Positions 1 to 6,561 are shown, numbered from the stretch's first letter. The stretch is 7,729 bases of DNA from an uncultured Chloroflexota bacterium (GCA_937864975.1 CALMDI010000124.1:1-7729), one strand, 5' to 3'. Made by a program: numbers and translations. Notes: generated by a model not told the origin, from the sequence alone.

Positions 1-2161
1 GGGAGACTGCCGCCCGCGCCGCGTCCAGCGCCTGCGCCGCGGCTTCCTCGTCGCCCCGCGCCGCCGCCAGCCGAGCCTGCCCGACCGCCGCCCACGCCCG
101 ATCTTCCGGTGTGGAGGCGACCGCCTGAGCAGATTCAAGCCGCGATTGCGCGGTCTCGAAATCGCCCCCCGCAAGCGCCAGAAGGGCTTCGACGACGAAA
201 AAGCTGCTGTCGCGAAGGAGACCGGGCGCTGCGTCATCCCACAGCGCCCGCGCCTCGTCAAGCCGATCCGTATCCAGTAATCGAAACGCCTGCGCGTGCG
301 CGCTCATCTCAGCGCGTGGAGTCATGTCGCGGCGAAGCGCCGACGCTTCCCACTCCGGCAGCATCACGGCGTCGGGCATGAGCGCGAGCGCCTGCCGGTA
401 CGCGGCTTCCGCCGCCACGTTATTGCCCTGCGCTTCCTCATATTCGCCAAGCGCAAACTGGAACTGCCAAACCGCGGGCGCGCGCTCGACCGCTTCACGC
501 ATCATGGCTGTGGCGCGATCAGTCTCCCCGGCTTGTGCGAGCAGCGCCGCCAGATTCACCCACCCAATCGCGTAATCCGGCTCCTGTTCGACGTAGCGCT
601 CGTAAGCGTCGATGGCACGCGGGAGCGCCTCACTATTCCCTTCGCTTGCCGCCAGCCCGTATAAATACCCCTGTTCGACGTGATACACCGCCATCGACGG
701 GTCGGCATCGATCACGTTTTGCAGGCGCTCTGCCGCCCCAACGTAGTCTCCCGTTGAGGACGCATATTGGAGCGCTGCCGCATAATCGCGGTAGTACAGC
801 GCACTCCACAATCCCGTTACCAGCAGCGCGACCCACAGCCCAATCACGCCTACACCCATCAGCCGCGTGCGCCAGCCGGAAAGCGGCTCAGCGCCCGTGG
901 TGGGAGCAAGCGCAGCGACCAGCGCGACCATGCCGGTCAGGGCAATCGCGGGCATCATGGCGGGTAAATCGAGCAGGTGATGGACGGCAAACGCGGCGAC
1001 GGCGGCAATCGCGCCTGCCAGCACCGCCCGGTCGCGCGGGCTTGCCGCGCGCCACTGGCGTATCATCGTCCGCGTAATCACAATCAGCGACAGCGACAGC
1101 GCGCCAAGCCCAACCGCGCCGAGCTCCGCCGCGACGTTCAGGGGGACGCTGTGCGCGTGACTGTGGGGCGTATACGGCGGCATGGACTGCGCCTTTGCCA
1201 GCGCCCGACCGAACGTGAACAAGCCCGACCCGGCAATCGGGCGCTCCGAAAATGCCGTCAATGCGGTACCGTAAATGCCGGTTCGCAGACCGACCGCGCG
1301 CCCCGACTGCGTGAGCGACGTGACGGCGAGAAACCCCGCCGCCAGCAGCAAAATGACCCCCAGCAGCGCCGACGTACTGAGTTCCGCCTGCACCAGCCGC
1401 GACTGCCGCGCCCACCAGCGCCGGGGGCGATCCGGGTCGAGACGCCCGTAACGCCCGAACATCAGCACGCCGTAGACGCCAAGCGCGACCAGCAAGCCAA
1501 GCCACGCGCCGCGCGAATAGGTCAGCAGCAGCAGCACGATGCTCAACACCAGCGCCACACCGAGAAGAATGCGTCCCATGCGCCGCGCCGCCGCCCCCAC
1601 GCCGAGCGCCAGCGGAATCACGACCACGAGAAACGCGCTGAGGGTATTGGGATTGCCGAGCGTGCTGCCGGGGCGCGGAAGCTCGAAGGGGATTACGCCC
1701 GCCGCGACCAGCGGGAGCCGCGTCGCCAGCCATAATCGAAGCTGCAAGAAGCCGAAGATCAGCACCACCGTTCCGGCGATCACCAGCGCTTCCATCAGCT
1801 TTTCGCGCCTGAGCGCGCCGTTCGCCAGCATATCGACCAGCGCATACCAGACGCCGATGTAAAGGCAGACGAACCACAGCCCCATCAGAATCCGCCGCCA
1901 TGCCTCGCCGTTGAGCAGCAGCGAAACGCCGATAGCCGCCAGCCAGACCAGAATCGGCACGTCCAGCGGTGTGGCGTGCCAGCGCCAGCCCAGCCGCCGC
2001 CGCAGGACGAGCCAGCCCGCGACGACGATGACCAGCAGCGCCATCGAGAGCAGGCGCACGTCGGCGGTCAGCAGCCCGAAGAAGGTCGCCCCCGCCGCGA
2101 CCGTATACGTCAGCAGCGCGGTGAGCAGCGCCTGGATCAGGGGTTGAGCGAGTCGGGTCAC
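1..2161 (-). CDS. O-antigen ligase/polymerase family membrane protein with C-terminal TPR domain (3' end outside window)
   Basis: The minus-strand frame stays open from a GTG at 2161-2159 to the left edge, giving at least 720 residues without a stop. Residues 1 to about 450 hold roughly a dozen hydrophobic segments. Visible family motifs are GNPN (169-172), TYSRGAWLG (214-222), an RTGIYG...AFSERPIAGSG stretch (from 293) and PHSHAHSVPLN (332-342), with histidines at 333, 335 and 337 in the position of the large periplasmic loop. These match the Wzy_C/WaaL family, which transfers or polymerises undecaprenyl-PP-linked glycans at the outer face of the membrane. From about 460 onward the protein is soluble and helical with TPR-like pairs, for example around AIDAYERYVEQEPDYAIGW and AAYRQALALMPDA. 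The GTG start is the best available: the frame is open further upstream but that stretch does not look coding, and I see no clear Shine-Dalgarno. Ligase versus polymerase cannot be settled from sequence. The exact C-terminus is not visible. Confidence 0.9.
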   Translation of the reverse strand, partial: MTRLAQPLIQALLTALLTYTVAAGATFFGLLTADVRLLSMALLVIVVAGWLVLRRRLGWRWHATPLDVPILVWLAAIGVSLLLNGEAWRRILMGLWFVCLYIGVWYALVDMLANGALRREKLMEALVIAGTVVLIFGFLQLRLWLATRLPLVAAGVIPFELPRPGSTLGNPNTLSAFLVVVIPLALGVGAAARRMGRILLGVALVLSIVLLLLTYSRGAWLGLLVALGVYGVLMFGRYGRLDPDRPRRWWARQSRLVQAELSTSALLGVILLLAAGFLAVTSLTQSGRAVGLRTGIYGTALTAFSERPIAGSGLFTFGRALAKAQSMPPYTPHSHAHSVPLNVAAELGAVGLGALSLSLIVITRTMIRQWRAASPRDRAVLAGAIAAVAAFAVHHLLDLPAMMPAIALTGMVALVAALAPTTGAEPLSGWRTRLMGVGVIGLWVALLVTGLWSALYYRDYAAALQYASSTGDYVGAAERLQNVIDADPSMAVYHVEQGYLYGLAASEGNSEALPRAIDAYERYVEQEPDYAIGWVNLAALLAQAGETDRATAMMREAVERAPAVWQFQFALGEYEEAQGNNVAAEAAYRQALALMPDAVMLPEWEASALRRDMTPRAEMSAHAQAFRLLDTDRLDEARALWDDAAPGLLRDSSFFVVEALLALAGGDFETAQSRLESAQAVASTPEDRAWAAVGQARLAAARGDEEAAAQALDAARAAVS

Positions 2162-2215
2162 GGGCGAATCCGAAGTGGGACAGCGAAAGAGGCAACCGTA
2201 ATGAAGCCCCGATCC

Positions 2216-2226
2216 AGCATAGCACA
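2216..2226 (-). promoter_or_regulatory. Candidate extended -10 promoter for the O-antigen ligase gene
   Basis: On the minus strand this reads TGTGCTATGCT: a TATGCT hexamer (4 of 6 consensus positions) preceded by TGC, the extended -10 pattern. I see no good -35 hexamer 16-18 bp further upstream. Initiation here would leave a leader of about 45-50 nt before the GTG at 2161. The call rests on pattern alone. Confidence 0.3.
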
Positions 2227-2359
2227 AAAGCCGCGCTGCATTTGCTGAGGCGGCAGCGGGGCAGCGAGAGGACAGGCGCGAGCAGTCGCCGTTTCCGATT
2301 TCCCGGCGGGGCAATTGGCATTACCCGGATTTCGTCATTCGCGGGTAGACTTCCTGTTG

Positions 2360-2380
2360 CCGCATCATGACCGGATGCGG
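2360..2380. promoter_or_regulatory. Perfect 7-bp inverted repeat upstream of glnA (operator or attenuator candidate)
   Basis: CCGCATC (2360-2366) and its exact reverse complement GATGCGG (2374-2380) flank a 7-nt spacer, ending 32 bp before the glnA ATG. The 21-bp dyad has the size of a dimeric repressor or activator site. ATTTTC follows directly, so as RNA it could also form a short hairpin followed by a U run. Weak promoter hexamers, TTGCCG (2357-2362) and GATTTT (2380-2385) at 17-bp spacing, would place the dyad in the promoter spacer. It does not match the cyanobacterial NtcA pattern GTA-N8-TAC or the Bacillus GlnR/TnrA pattern TGTNA-N7-TNACA. Confidence 0.35.
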
Positions 2381-2412
2381 ATTTTCGCTTCTTTAACCTG
2401 CCGGGGAATTCC

Positions 2413-3753
2413 ATGCACACTGTCGATTCCGTCCTCAAAGACATTCGCAGCAACAAGATCGAGCTGATCGATCTGCAATTTACCGACATTCTGGGGGCAA
2501 TCAAGAGCGTCACGATTCCGAGCGCGCACCTCGAAGACGTGTTCGAGCGCGGCTTGTGGTTCGACGGCTCGTCCATTTATGGCTTCGCCCGTATTCAGGA
2601 AAGCGACATGCTGCTGAAGCCCGACGCCATCACCTATCGCATCCTGCCGTGGGTCGAGGAGCCGCCGCTGCGCGCCCGCGTGATCTGCGACATTCTGACC
2701 GCGGACGGCGAACCGTTTCCCGGCGACCCGCGCTACGCGCTGAAGCGCGCGATTGCGAAAGCCGAAGCGCGCGGCTTTTCCGCCTACAATATCGGACCCG
2801 AACTCGAATTTTTCCTGTTCCGCAAGTCGGGCGCCGCTTCGACCATCGACGCCGTACCGCACGACGTGGGTGGTTATTTCGACTTCAGCCCCAACGACGA
2901 AGCCGAGCGCGTCCGCAGCGCGATCACGACGACGCTGCAAAAGCTGAACATCGACGTCGAGATGAATCATCACGAAGTCGCCATTGGGCAGCACGAGATC
3001 GACTTCAAATACAGCGACGCCCTTCACAGCGCCGACAACTCGATCACGTTCAAGTACGCCGTCAAGGGAATCGCGGTCAAGCATGGTCTCATCGCCACCT
3101 TCATGCCAAAGCCGATCTTCGGGCAGAATGGCAGCGGAATGCACTGTCACCAAAGCCTGTTCTCCGGCGACGTGAATGCATTTCACGACCCCAACGACGC
3201 CTACAAGCTCTCGCAAAATGCTTATCATTTCATCGCGGGCTTGCTGCACCACGCCCGCGGCTTGAGCGCCGTCGTCGCGCCGACCGTCAACAGCTACAAG
3301 CGCCTGACGCCGGGCTACGAAGCGCCGGTGTACATCTGCTGGGCGCAGAAAAACCGCAGCGCGCTCATCCGCGTGCCGCGTTACACCGTCGGTCGCGAAA
3401 AGAGCGTGCGAATCGAGCTTCGCTTCCCCGACCCAAGCGCGAACCCGTATCTCGCCTTCGCCGCGATGCTCGAAGCGGGTCTCGACGGAATCGAAAAGCA
3501 GATGTCTCCGCCGCCGCCGGTCAACGAGGACGTGTTCGAGTGGACGCCGGAGGAGCGCGCGGCGCGCGGCGTGGGCGTTCTCCCTTCGACGCTGGAAGAA
3601 GCGCTCAACGAGCTTGCCGCGGACGACGTGGTGAAGGGCGCGCTCGGCACGCACATTTATGACGCCTTCAACCGCGCCCGCCGCGCCGAGTGGGAAGAAT
3701 ATCGCCTGCACGTGACGAACTGGGAGCGACAGCGCTACCTGGAAACGACGTAA
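2413..3753 (+). CDS. glnA: Type I glutamine synthetase (GSI-alpha-like)
   Basis: A complete 446-residue protein that makes glutamine from glutamate, ammonia and ATP in the cytoplasm, normally as a dodecamer. The N-terminal beta-grasp domain (about 15-95) carries FDGSSIYGFARIQESDM (50-66). The catalytic domain has GPELEFF (128-134, metal ligands E130 and E132), NHHEVAIGQHEIDF (185-198), the ATP signature KPIFGQNGSGMHCHQSL (233-249), the flap NSYKRLTPGYEAP (293-305, E303) and RIELRFPDPSANPYLAF (333-349). Length and the absence of the extra GSI-beta segment fit the alpha class (B. subtilis is about 444 residues). R60 aligns with the Bacillus feedback-inhibition arginine R62. F375 occupies the place of the E. 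coli adenylylated Tyr397, so control by GlnE-type adenylylation is not expected. GGGGA (2403-2407), 5 nt before the ATG, supports this start. It is transcribed divergently from the O-antigen ligase gene. Confidence 0.97.
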   Translation: MHTVDSVLKDIRSNKIELIDLQFTDILGAIKSVTIPSAHLEDVFERGLWFDGSSIYGFARIQESDMLLKPDAITYRILPWVEEPPLRARVICDILTADGEPFPGDPRYALKRAIAKAEARGFSAYNIGPELEFFLFRKSGAASTIDAVPHDVGGYFDFSPNDEAERVRSAITTTLQKLNIDVEMNHHEVAIGQHEIDFKYSDALHSADNSITFKYAVKGIAVKHGLIATFMPKPIFGQNGSGMHCHQSLFSGDVNAFHDPNDAYKLSQNAYHFIAGLLHHARGLSAVVAPTVNSYKRLTPGYEAPVYICWAQKNRSALIRVPRYTVGREKSVRIELRFPDPSANPYLAFAAMLEAGLDGIEKQMSPPPPVNEDVFEWTPEERAARGVGVLPSTLEEALNELAADDVVKGALGTHIYDAFNRARRAEWEEYRLHVTNWERQRYLETT

Positions 3754-3797
3754 GGAGCTGTCAGCGTTCAGCAAAAGACAAGTGCCAAAACTTAACG

Positions 3798-3829
3798 CAG
3801 AGCAACAGAGGAACAGAGACACAGAGGAA
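3798..3829 (+). repeat. 8-bp tandem repeat, four CAGAGNNN units
   Basis: Four contiguous units read CAGAGCAA, CAGAGGAA, CAGAGACA and CAGAGGAA. The last unit runs into AAATTTCTCTG, which can fold back on a CAGAG unit. It forms the left inner part of the composite element between glnA and the following membrane-protein gene. Confidence 0.75.
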
Positions 3830-3861
3830 AATTTCTCTGCGTCTTTGCGCCCGCTCAGGGT

Positions 3862-3880
3862 GTCGGCGTAGAGCGCCGAC
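3862..3880 (+). repeat. Perfect hairpin, 7-bp stem and 5-nt loop
   Basis: GTCGGCG (3862-3868), loop TAGAG, then CGCCGAC (3874-3880). The stem is GC-rich with no mismatch. No T run follows (TAAAG is next), so it is not a classical intrinsic terminator, although it could contribute to 3'-end formation or mRNA stability downstream of glnA. Confidence 0.65.
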
Positions 3881-3884
3881 TAAA

Positions 3885-3905
3885 GTTCCCGCCAAAGGCG
3901 GGAAC
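3885..3905 (+). repeat. Perfect hairpin, 9-bp stem and AAA loop
   Basis: GTTCCCGCC (3885-3893), loop AAA, then GGCGGGAAC (3897-3905). This is the strongest secondary structure in the window, four bases after the preceding hairpin. CCCCGCG follows rather than a T run, so a REP-like or mRNA-stabilising hairpin is at least as likely as a terminator for glnA. Confidence 0.7.
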
Positions 3906-3943
3906 CCCGCGCGTGCGCCTTTGCGTTAACTCTTTAATCTCTA

Positions 3944-3971
3944 GCTGACCGCTGATCGCTGACTGCTGAAA
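3944..3971 (+). repeat. 7-bp tandem repeat, four GCTGANN units
   Basis: Contiguous units GCTGACC, GCTGATC, GCTGACT and GCTGAAA, followed by a partial GCT. This array ends the composite element and lies 9 bp before the ATG at 3981. It contains a TGA (3960-3962) in the frame of the downstream gene, which blocks any N-terminal extension beyond a few codons. Confidence 0.75.
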
Positions 3972-3980
3972 GCTAAGCTC

Positions 3981-5084
3981 ATGCGCCCGTGGATGCTCGT
4001 CACGTTGATCGCGCTCGTCTACGCGCTGGCGGTCGTCGCCCTGAAAGGCGGACCGCTGGCGCTGGTGACGCCCGGCACGCGCTTTAGCGACGGCGACCCG
4101 ACGACGGACGAAGGCAGCGAAGGCTACGACGGGCAGTTCGTCTACGCTATCGCACGCGATCCCTCGGACGCCGCACGCTTTCTCGACGTTCCCGCCTACC
4201 GCTTCCAGCGCATCCTGCTCCCGGCGCTGGGGAGTCTCCTGTCGTTCGGGCAGGAGTCCCTGATTCCGTGGGCGCTGCTCGCGATCAACCTGACGGCGCT
4301 CGCGGCGGGAACTGCCGTGCTGGAAACGCTGCTGGACTCGCACAACGTCAGCCGCTGGTATGCGCTCGGTTATGGATTGACCCTCGGCACGCTCGGCGCG
4401 GCGCGGCTGAGCCTGCCGGAACCGCTGGCGTACGCGCTGGCGCTGGGCGGTATTGCGTTCGTCGTGCGCGACCGGGTGCTGCCCACGGCGCTCCTGTTCG
4501 CGCTGGCAGCGCTGGCGAAGGAGACCGCGCTCATTCTGGCGTTGGGCGTAAGCTCTCACCTGCTCTGGCAGCGGCGCTGGCGAGACGCCCTTGTGTTCGG
4601 CGTCGTCACACTTGCGCCATTTGTCATCTGGCAGGTAATCCTGCTGCGCCATTTTGGCGGGTTTGGCGTCGGGTCGGGCGGCGCGCTGGCGACCAGCTTT
4701 GAGGTCGTTCCCTTCCTCGGCATCGCGCGTATTCTGACTGAAGGGGGACTGACGGTCTTTCTGGCGCTTGGGGTGATCCTTCTGCCGTTCGTCCTCGTGC
4801 CGACGGTGTGGGGGCTGGCGCGCGCGTGGCAAGACGTCCGACGTCAGAACGGTTCGCTCTCTACGTGGCTGCTGCTGGCGGCATCCGCGATCATGCTGTT
4901 TGTCCCCTTCTCCACCTATCGCGAGCCGCTCGGCATTCTTCGGTTCATCGTCGGGCTTCAGATCGCGGTCATTCTGTACGCGGCGGACACGCAGAATAAG
5001 CGCGCCCTGCTCAACAGCACGATCTGGATGCTGACGCTGCTGTTTGTCGTCATGTCGGATTTCTCGTCGGGCAGCGCAATTTAG
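3981..5084 (+). CDS. GT-C-like polytopic membrane protein, probably in cell-surface glycan synthesis
   Basis: A 367-residue integral membrane protein with a start-transfer helix (about 5-22) and roughly eight to nine further hydrophobic segments. The first loop is acidic and carries EGYDGQFVYAIARDP (47-61), then YRFQRILLPALGS (73-85). Loop 1 with a conserved Asp after the first helix is typical of GT-C glycosyltransferases that use polyprenyl-phosphate sugars. The YDGQF, YRxQRIL and LAKET (178-182) combination recalls the little-studied AZOBR_p60025-type family named for cell-surface glycopolymer formation; that match is from memory. YREPLGILRF (313-322) near the C-terminus is another likely conserved loop. 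Donor and acceptor are unknown. The ATG is the first possible one, since an in-frame TGA lies at 3960-3962; M5 is an alternative. No clear Shine-Dalgarno is present, and the upstream sequence is the composite repeat. It converges on the sugar transferase gene. Confidence 0.85.
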   Translation: MRPWMLVTLIALVYALAVVALKGGPLALVTPGTRFSDGDPTTDEGSEGYDGQFVYAIARDPSDAARFLDVPAYRFQRILLPALGSLLSFGQESLIPWALLAINLTALAAGTAVLETLLDSHNVSRWYALGYGLTLGTLGAARLSLPEPLAYALALGGIAFVVRDRVLPTALLFALAALAKETALILALGVSSHLLWQRRWRDALVFGVVTLAPFVIWQVILLRHFGGFGVGSGGALATSFEVVPFLGIARILTEGGLTVFLALGVILLPFVLVPTVWGLARAWQDVRRQNGSLSTWLLLAASAIMLFVPFSTYREPLGILRFIVGLQIAVILYAADTQNKRALLNSTIWMLTLLFVVMSDFSSGSAI

Positions 5085-5124
5085 CGCATTGACGCCTCGC
5101 CCGCGAGGACGTGAAAGCTAAATT
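5078..5124. terminator. Inverted repeat at the convergent gene junction, possible bidirectional terminator
   Basis: AATTTAGC (5078-5085) and GCTAAATT (5117-5124) are exact reverse complements, and each contains the TAG stop of one of the two convergent genes. Between them CCTCG-CCCG-CGAGG (5095-5108) forms a smaller hairpin. The 33-bp spacer (5085-5117) and symmetric placement suggest a shared terminator. No T tract follows on either strand and the outer arms are far apart, so this is tentative. Confidence 0.35.
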
Positions 5125-6548
5125 CCTCGGAGCGCGAGGGCTTTACCGACGGTGCGAAGGATGATGTTGAGATCGAGCAGAAGCGATTGATGGCGGATGT
5201 AGTAGAGATCGTACTCCAGCTTGACGAGCGCGTCCTCGTCGTTCGAGCCGTAGCTGTAGCGCACCTGCGCCCACCCGCTGACGCCGGGGCGCACGATCAG
5301 CCGCGTGCGGTAGAAGGGAATTTTCTGGGTGAGCCGAGCGACGTGTTCCGGGCGTTCCGGGCGCGGACCCACCAGGCTCATCTCGCCGCGCAGCACGTTG
5401 ATGAGCTGCGGCAGTTCGTCCAGTCGTGTCCTACGCAGGAAGCGCCCGACGCGCGTGACACGCGGGTCGCCCGGTCGGCTAAAAATCGCGCCGGTGTCGG
5501 CTTCCGCGTCCGTCACCATCGAGCGCAGCTTAATCATGCGGAACACGCGCCCGTTCAGCCCGACGCGCGTCTGGGTATAAAATATCCTGCCCGGCGAGTC
5601 GAGCCGAATGATGAGCGCGAGGAGCGGCAGCAGCACCACAAAGACGACCATCCCCACCGCCGCCAGGAGGAGATCGACGAACCGCTTGAAGAACTGGTTG
5701 ACCTGAAAAAGGGCGTTCGTATTCTGCGGCGTCAGCAGGACAATCGCCCAGTCGTCGCTCATGTGCTCCACCGGGATACGCCCGGTGATGCGCTCGAACA
5801 GAAGCGTCATCGGCACGATCGCAATGCCTCGCTCGTAGGCGTCCATCACACCCTGAAACGTGTCGCCGCGAAGCTGGCGCGTGGACGTAATAATCAATTC
5901 GCTCACCCGGTCGCGGGCAATGAAGTTCATCAAGTCCGCGCCCGTACCGACGACCGGCACACCGCAAATGACCTCGCCCACCTCGTCCGCTTCGCCGATC
6001 ACGCCGCGCACGTCATAGTCCCGCGGCGCGTGTTCCGCGATTACCTGCACCATCGCCTGTGCCGCGCCGTTCGCGCCGACGATCAGGGTACGCCGCGGCT
6101 CGCTCGCCCAGCCGAGCAAGACCGGACGCGCGAACCGCCACAGGCTAATCAACACGACCGAGATGACTCCGTAATAGAGGATGAACAGGCGTGGCAGCGT
6201 ATCGCGCGGGGACAGAAAGAAGATAAACAGGTAGAGAACGACCATCTGCGCGTTGATGAGCAGCAGGCGCTGGAAGGTTTGCTGTCGGCTGGCGGCGATT
6301 CGCAGGATATACAGGTCGTTGGCGCTGGCAAGCAGCAGCCACAAAACGATGAGGACGAGGAACAAATAGGCTTGCGGCAGGACGAATTCCAGCGTGAACG
6401 GGTAACCTGCCACCCACGCCCAGACCCGTAGCGCGATCAGCACGGAGATCGCGACCGCCGCCACGTCACCGAGCATGAGCAGCAGGCGCCGCTCCGAGAT
6501 TTGCAGTTGCGAGCGGCGACGCCGCCGCGAGGAAGGCTGAAAGAACAT
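5118..6548 (-). CDS. Polyprenyl glycosylphosphotransferase (initiating sugar-phosphate transferase, WbaP/WcaJ-like)
   Basis: A complete 476-residue protein expected to move a sugar 1-phosphate from a UDP-sugar to undecaprenyl phosphate, the first committed step of O-antigen or exopolysaccharide synthesis. After a basic N-terminus (RRRRRR, 8-13 region) come about four membrane segments (25-47, 58-75, 96-113, 121-137). A Rossmann-like domain starts with TLIVGANGAAQ (154-164) and runs to about 270. The catalytic module begins at FFKRFVDLLLA (287-296) with a membrane hairpin (about 290-315), then FRMIKLRSM (336-344), TRLDELPQLINVLRGEMSLV (374-393) with the Asp-Glu pair D377/E378, GPRPERPE (394-401) and RPGVSGWAQV (420-429). 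Length and order match the long family form. The gene starts 13 nt after the YfhO-type gene with only a weak ribosome-binding sequence, consistent with translational coupling. The sugar used cannot be read from sequence. Confidence 0.95.
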   Translation of the reverse strand: MFFQPSSRRRRRSQLQISERRLLLMLGDVAAVAISVLIALRVWAWVAGYPFTLEFVLPQAYLFLVLIVLWLLLASANDLYILRIAASRQQTFQRLLLINAQMVVLYLFIFFLSPRDTLPRLFILYYGVISVVLISLWRFARPVLLGWASEPRRTLIVGANGAAQAMVQVIAEHAPRDYDVRGVIGEADEVGEVICGVPVVGTGADLMNFIARDRVSELIITSTRQLRGDTFQGVMDAYERGIAIVPMTLLFERITGRIPVEHMSDDWAIVLLTPQNTNALFQVNQFFKRFVDLLLAAVGMVVFVVLLPLLALIIRLDSPGRIFYTQTRVGLNGRVFRMIKLRSMVTDAEADTGAIFSRPGDPRVTRVGRFLRRTRLDELPQLINVLRGEMSLVGPRPERPEHVARLTQKIPFYRTRLIVRPGVSGWAQVRYSYGSNDEDALVKLEYDLYYIRHQSLLLDLNIILRTVGKALALRGI

Positions 6549-6561
6549 GAGCCGTCGCGCC

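Larger units (their letters stand above)
3754..3980. repeat. Composite intergenic repeat element with inverted ends, tandem microrepeats and hairpins
   Basis: The whole space between the glnA stop and the next start codon is low-complexity, structured, non-coding sequence. Inverted pairs tie its two ends together. GTCAGCGTTCAGC (3760-3772) matches the reverse complement of GCTGATCGCTGAC (3951-3963) at 12 of 13 positions, and TTAACGCA (3792-3799) matches TGCGTTAA (3922-3929) perfectly. CGCAGAG (3796-3802) also pairs with CTCTGCG (3835-3841). Inside lie an 8-bp tandem repeat, two perfect hairpins and a 7-bp tandem repeat, listed separately. The CAGAG-rich and GCTGATCGCTGA-type strings resemble dispersed intergenic repeats I associate with several bacterial phyla; I could not search for copies. 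No protein is encoded. It may be a REP- or MITE-like element. Confidence 0.6.

Noticed and set aside
977..1735. 252-codon plus-strand open frame antisense to the O-antigen ligase
   Set aside because: Composition is dominated by Arg and Gln and mirrors codons of the membrane helices on the other strand.
2158..2220. 20-codon minus-strand frame overlapping the ligase GTG as a leader peptide gene
   Set aside because: Its ATG lies within the best -10 candidate, it has no ribosome-binding site, and the peptide has no regulatory signature. Kept only as a question in the findings.
2341..2358. NtcA-type site before glnA starting at GTA (2345-2347)
   Set aside because: The required TAC is absent at the correct spacing; the sequence there is GTT.
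888..2576. 562-codon minus-strand open frame
   Set aside because: The product is rich in Arg, Ala and Gly with no domain logic. It is a shifted frame of the O-antigen ligase gene, which has clear membrane segments and family motifs on the same strand.
2365..3822. 485-codon minus-strand open frame antisense to glnA
   Set aside because: It covers glnA almost exactly, as expected when high GC third positions suppress antisense stops. The sense strand encodes an unmistakable glutamine synthetase.
3754..3980. CRISPR array or small-RNA gene
   Set aside because: The repeat units are 7-8 bp and directly adjoining with no spacers. No convincing promoter plus terminator pair marks an RNA gene.
3855..4832. 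325-codon minus-strand open frame
   Set aside because: It is antisense to the GT-C-like membrane protein and runs into the hairpin element; the translation is Arg/Gln-rich and unstructured.
5187..6431. 414-codon plus-strand open frame antisense to the sugar transferase
   Set aside because: Low-complexity His/Arg/Asp-rich translation with no recognisable fold; the opposite strand carries the complete transferase motifs.
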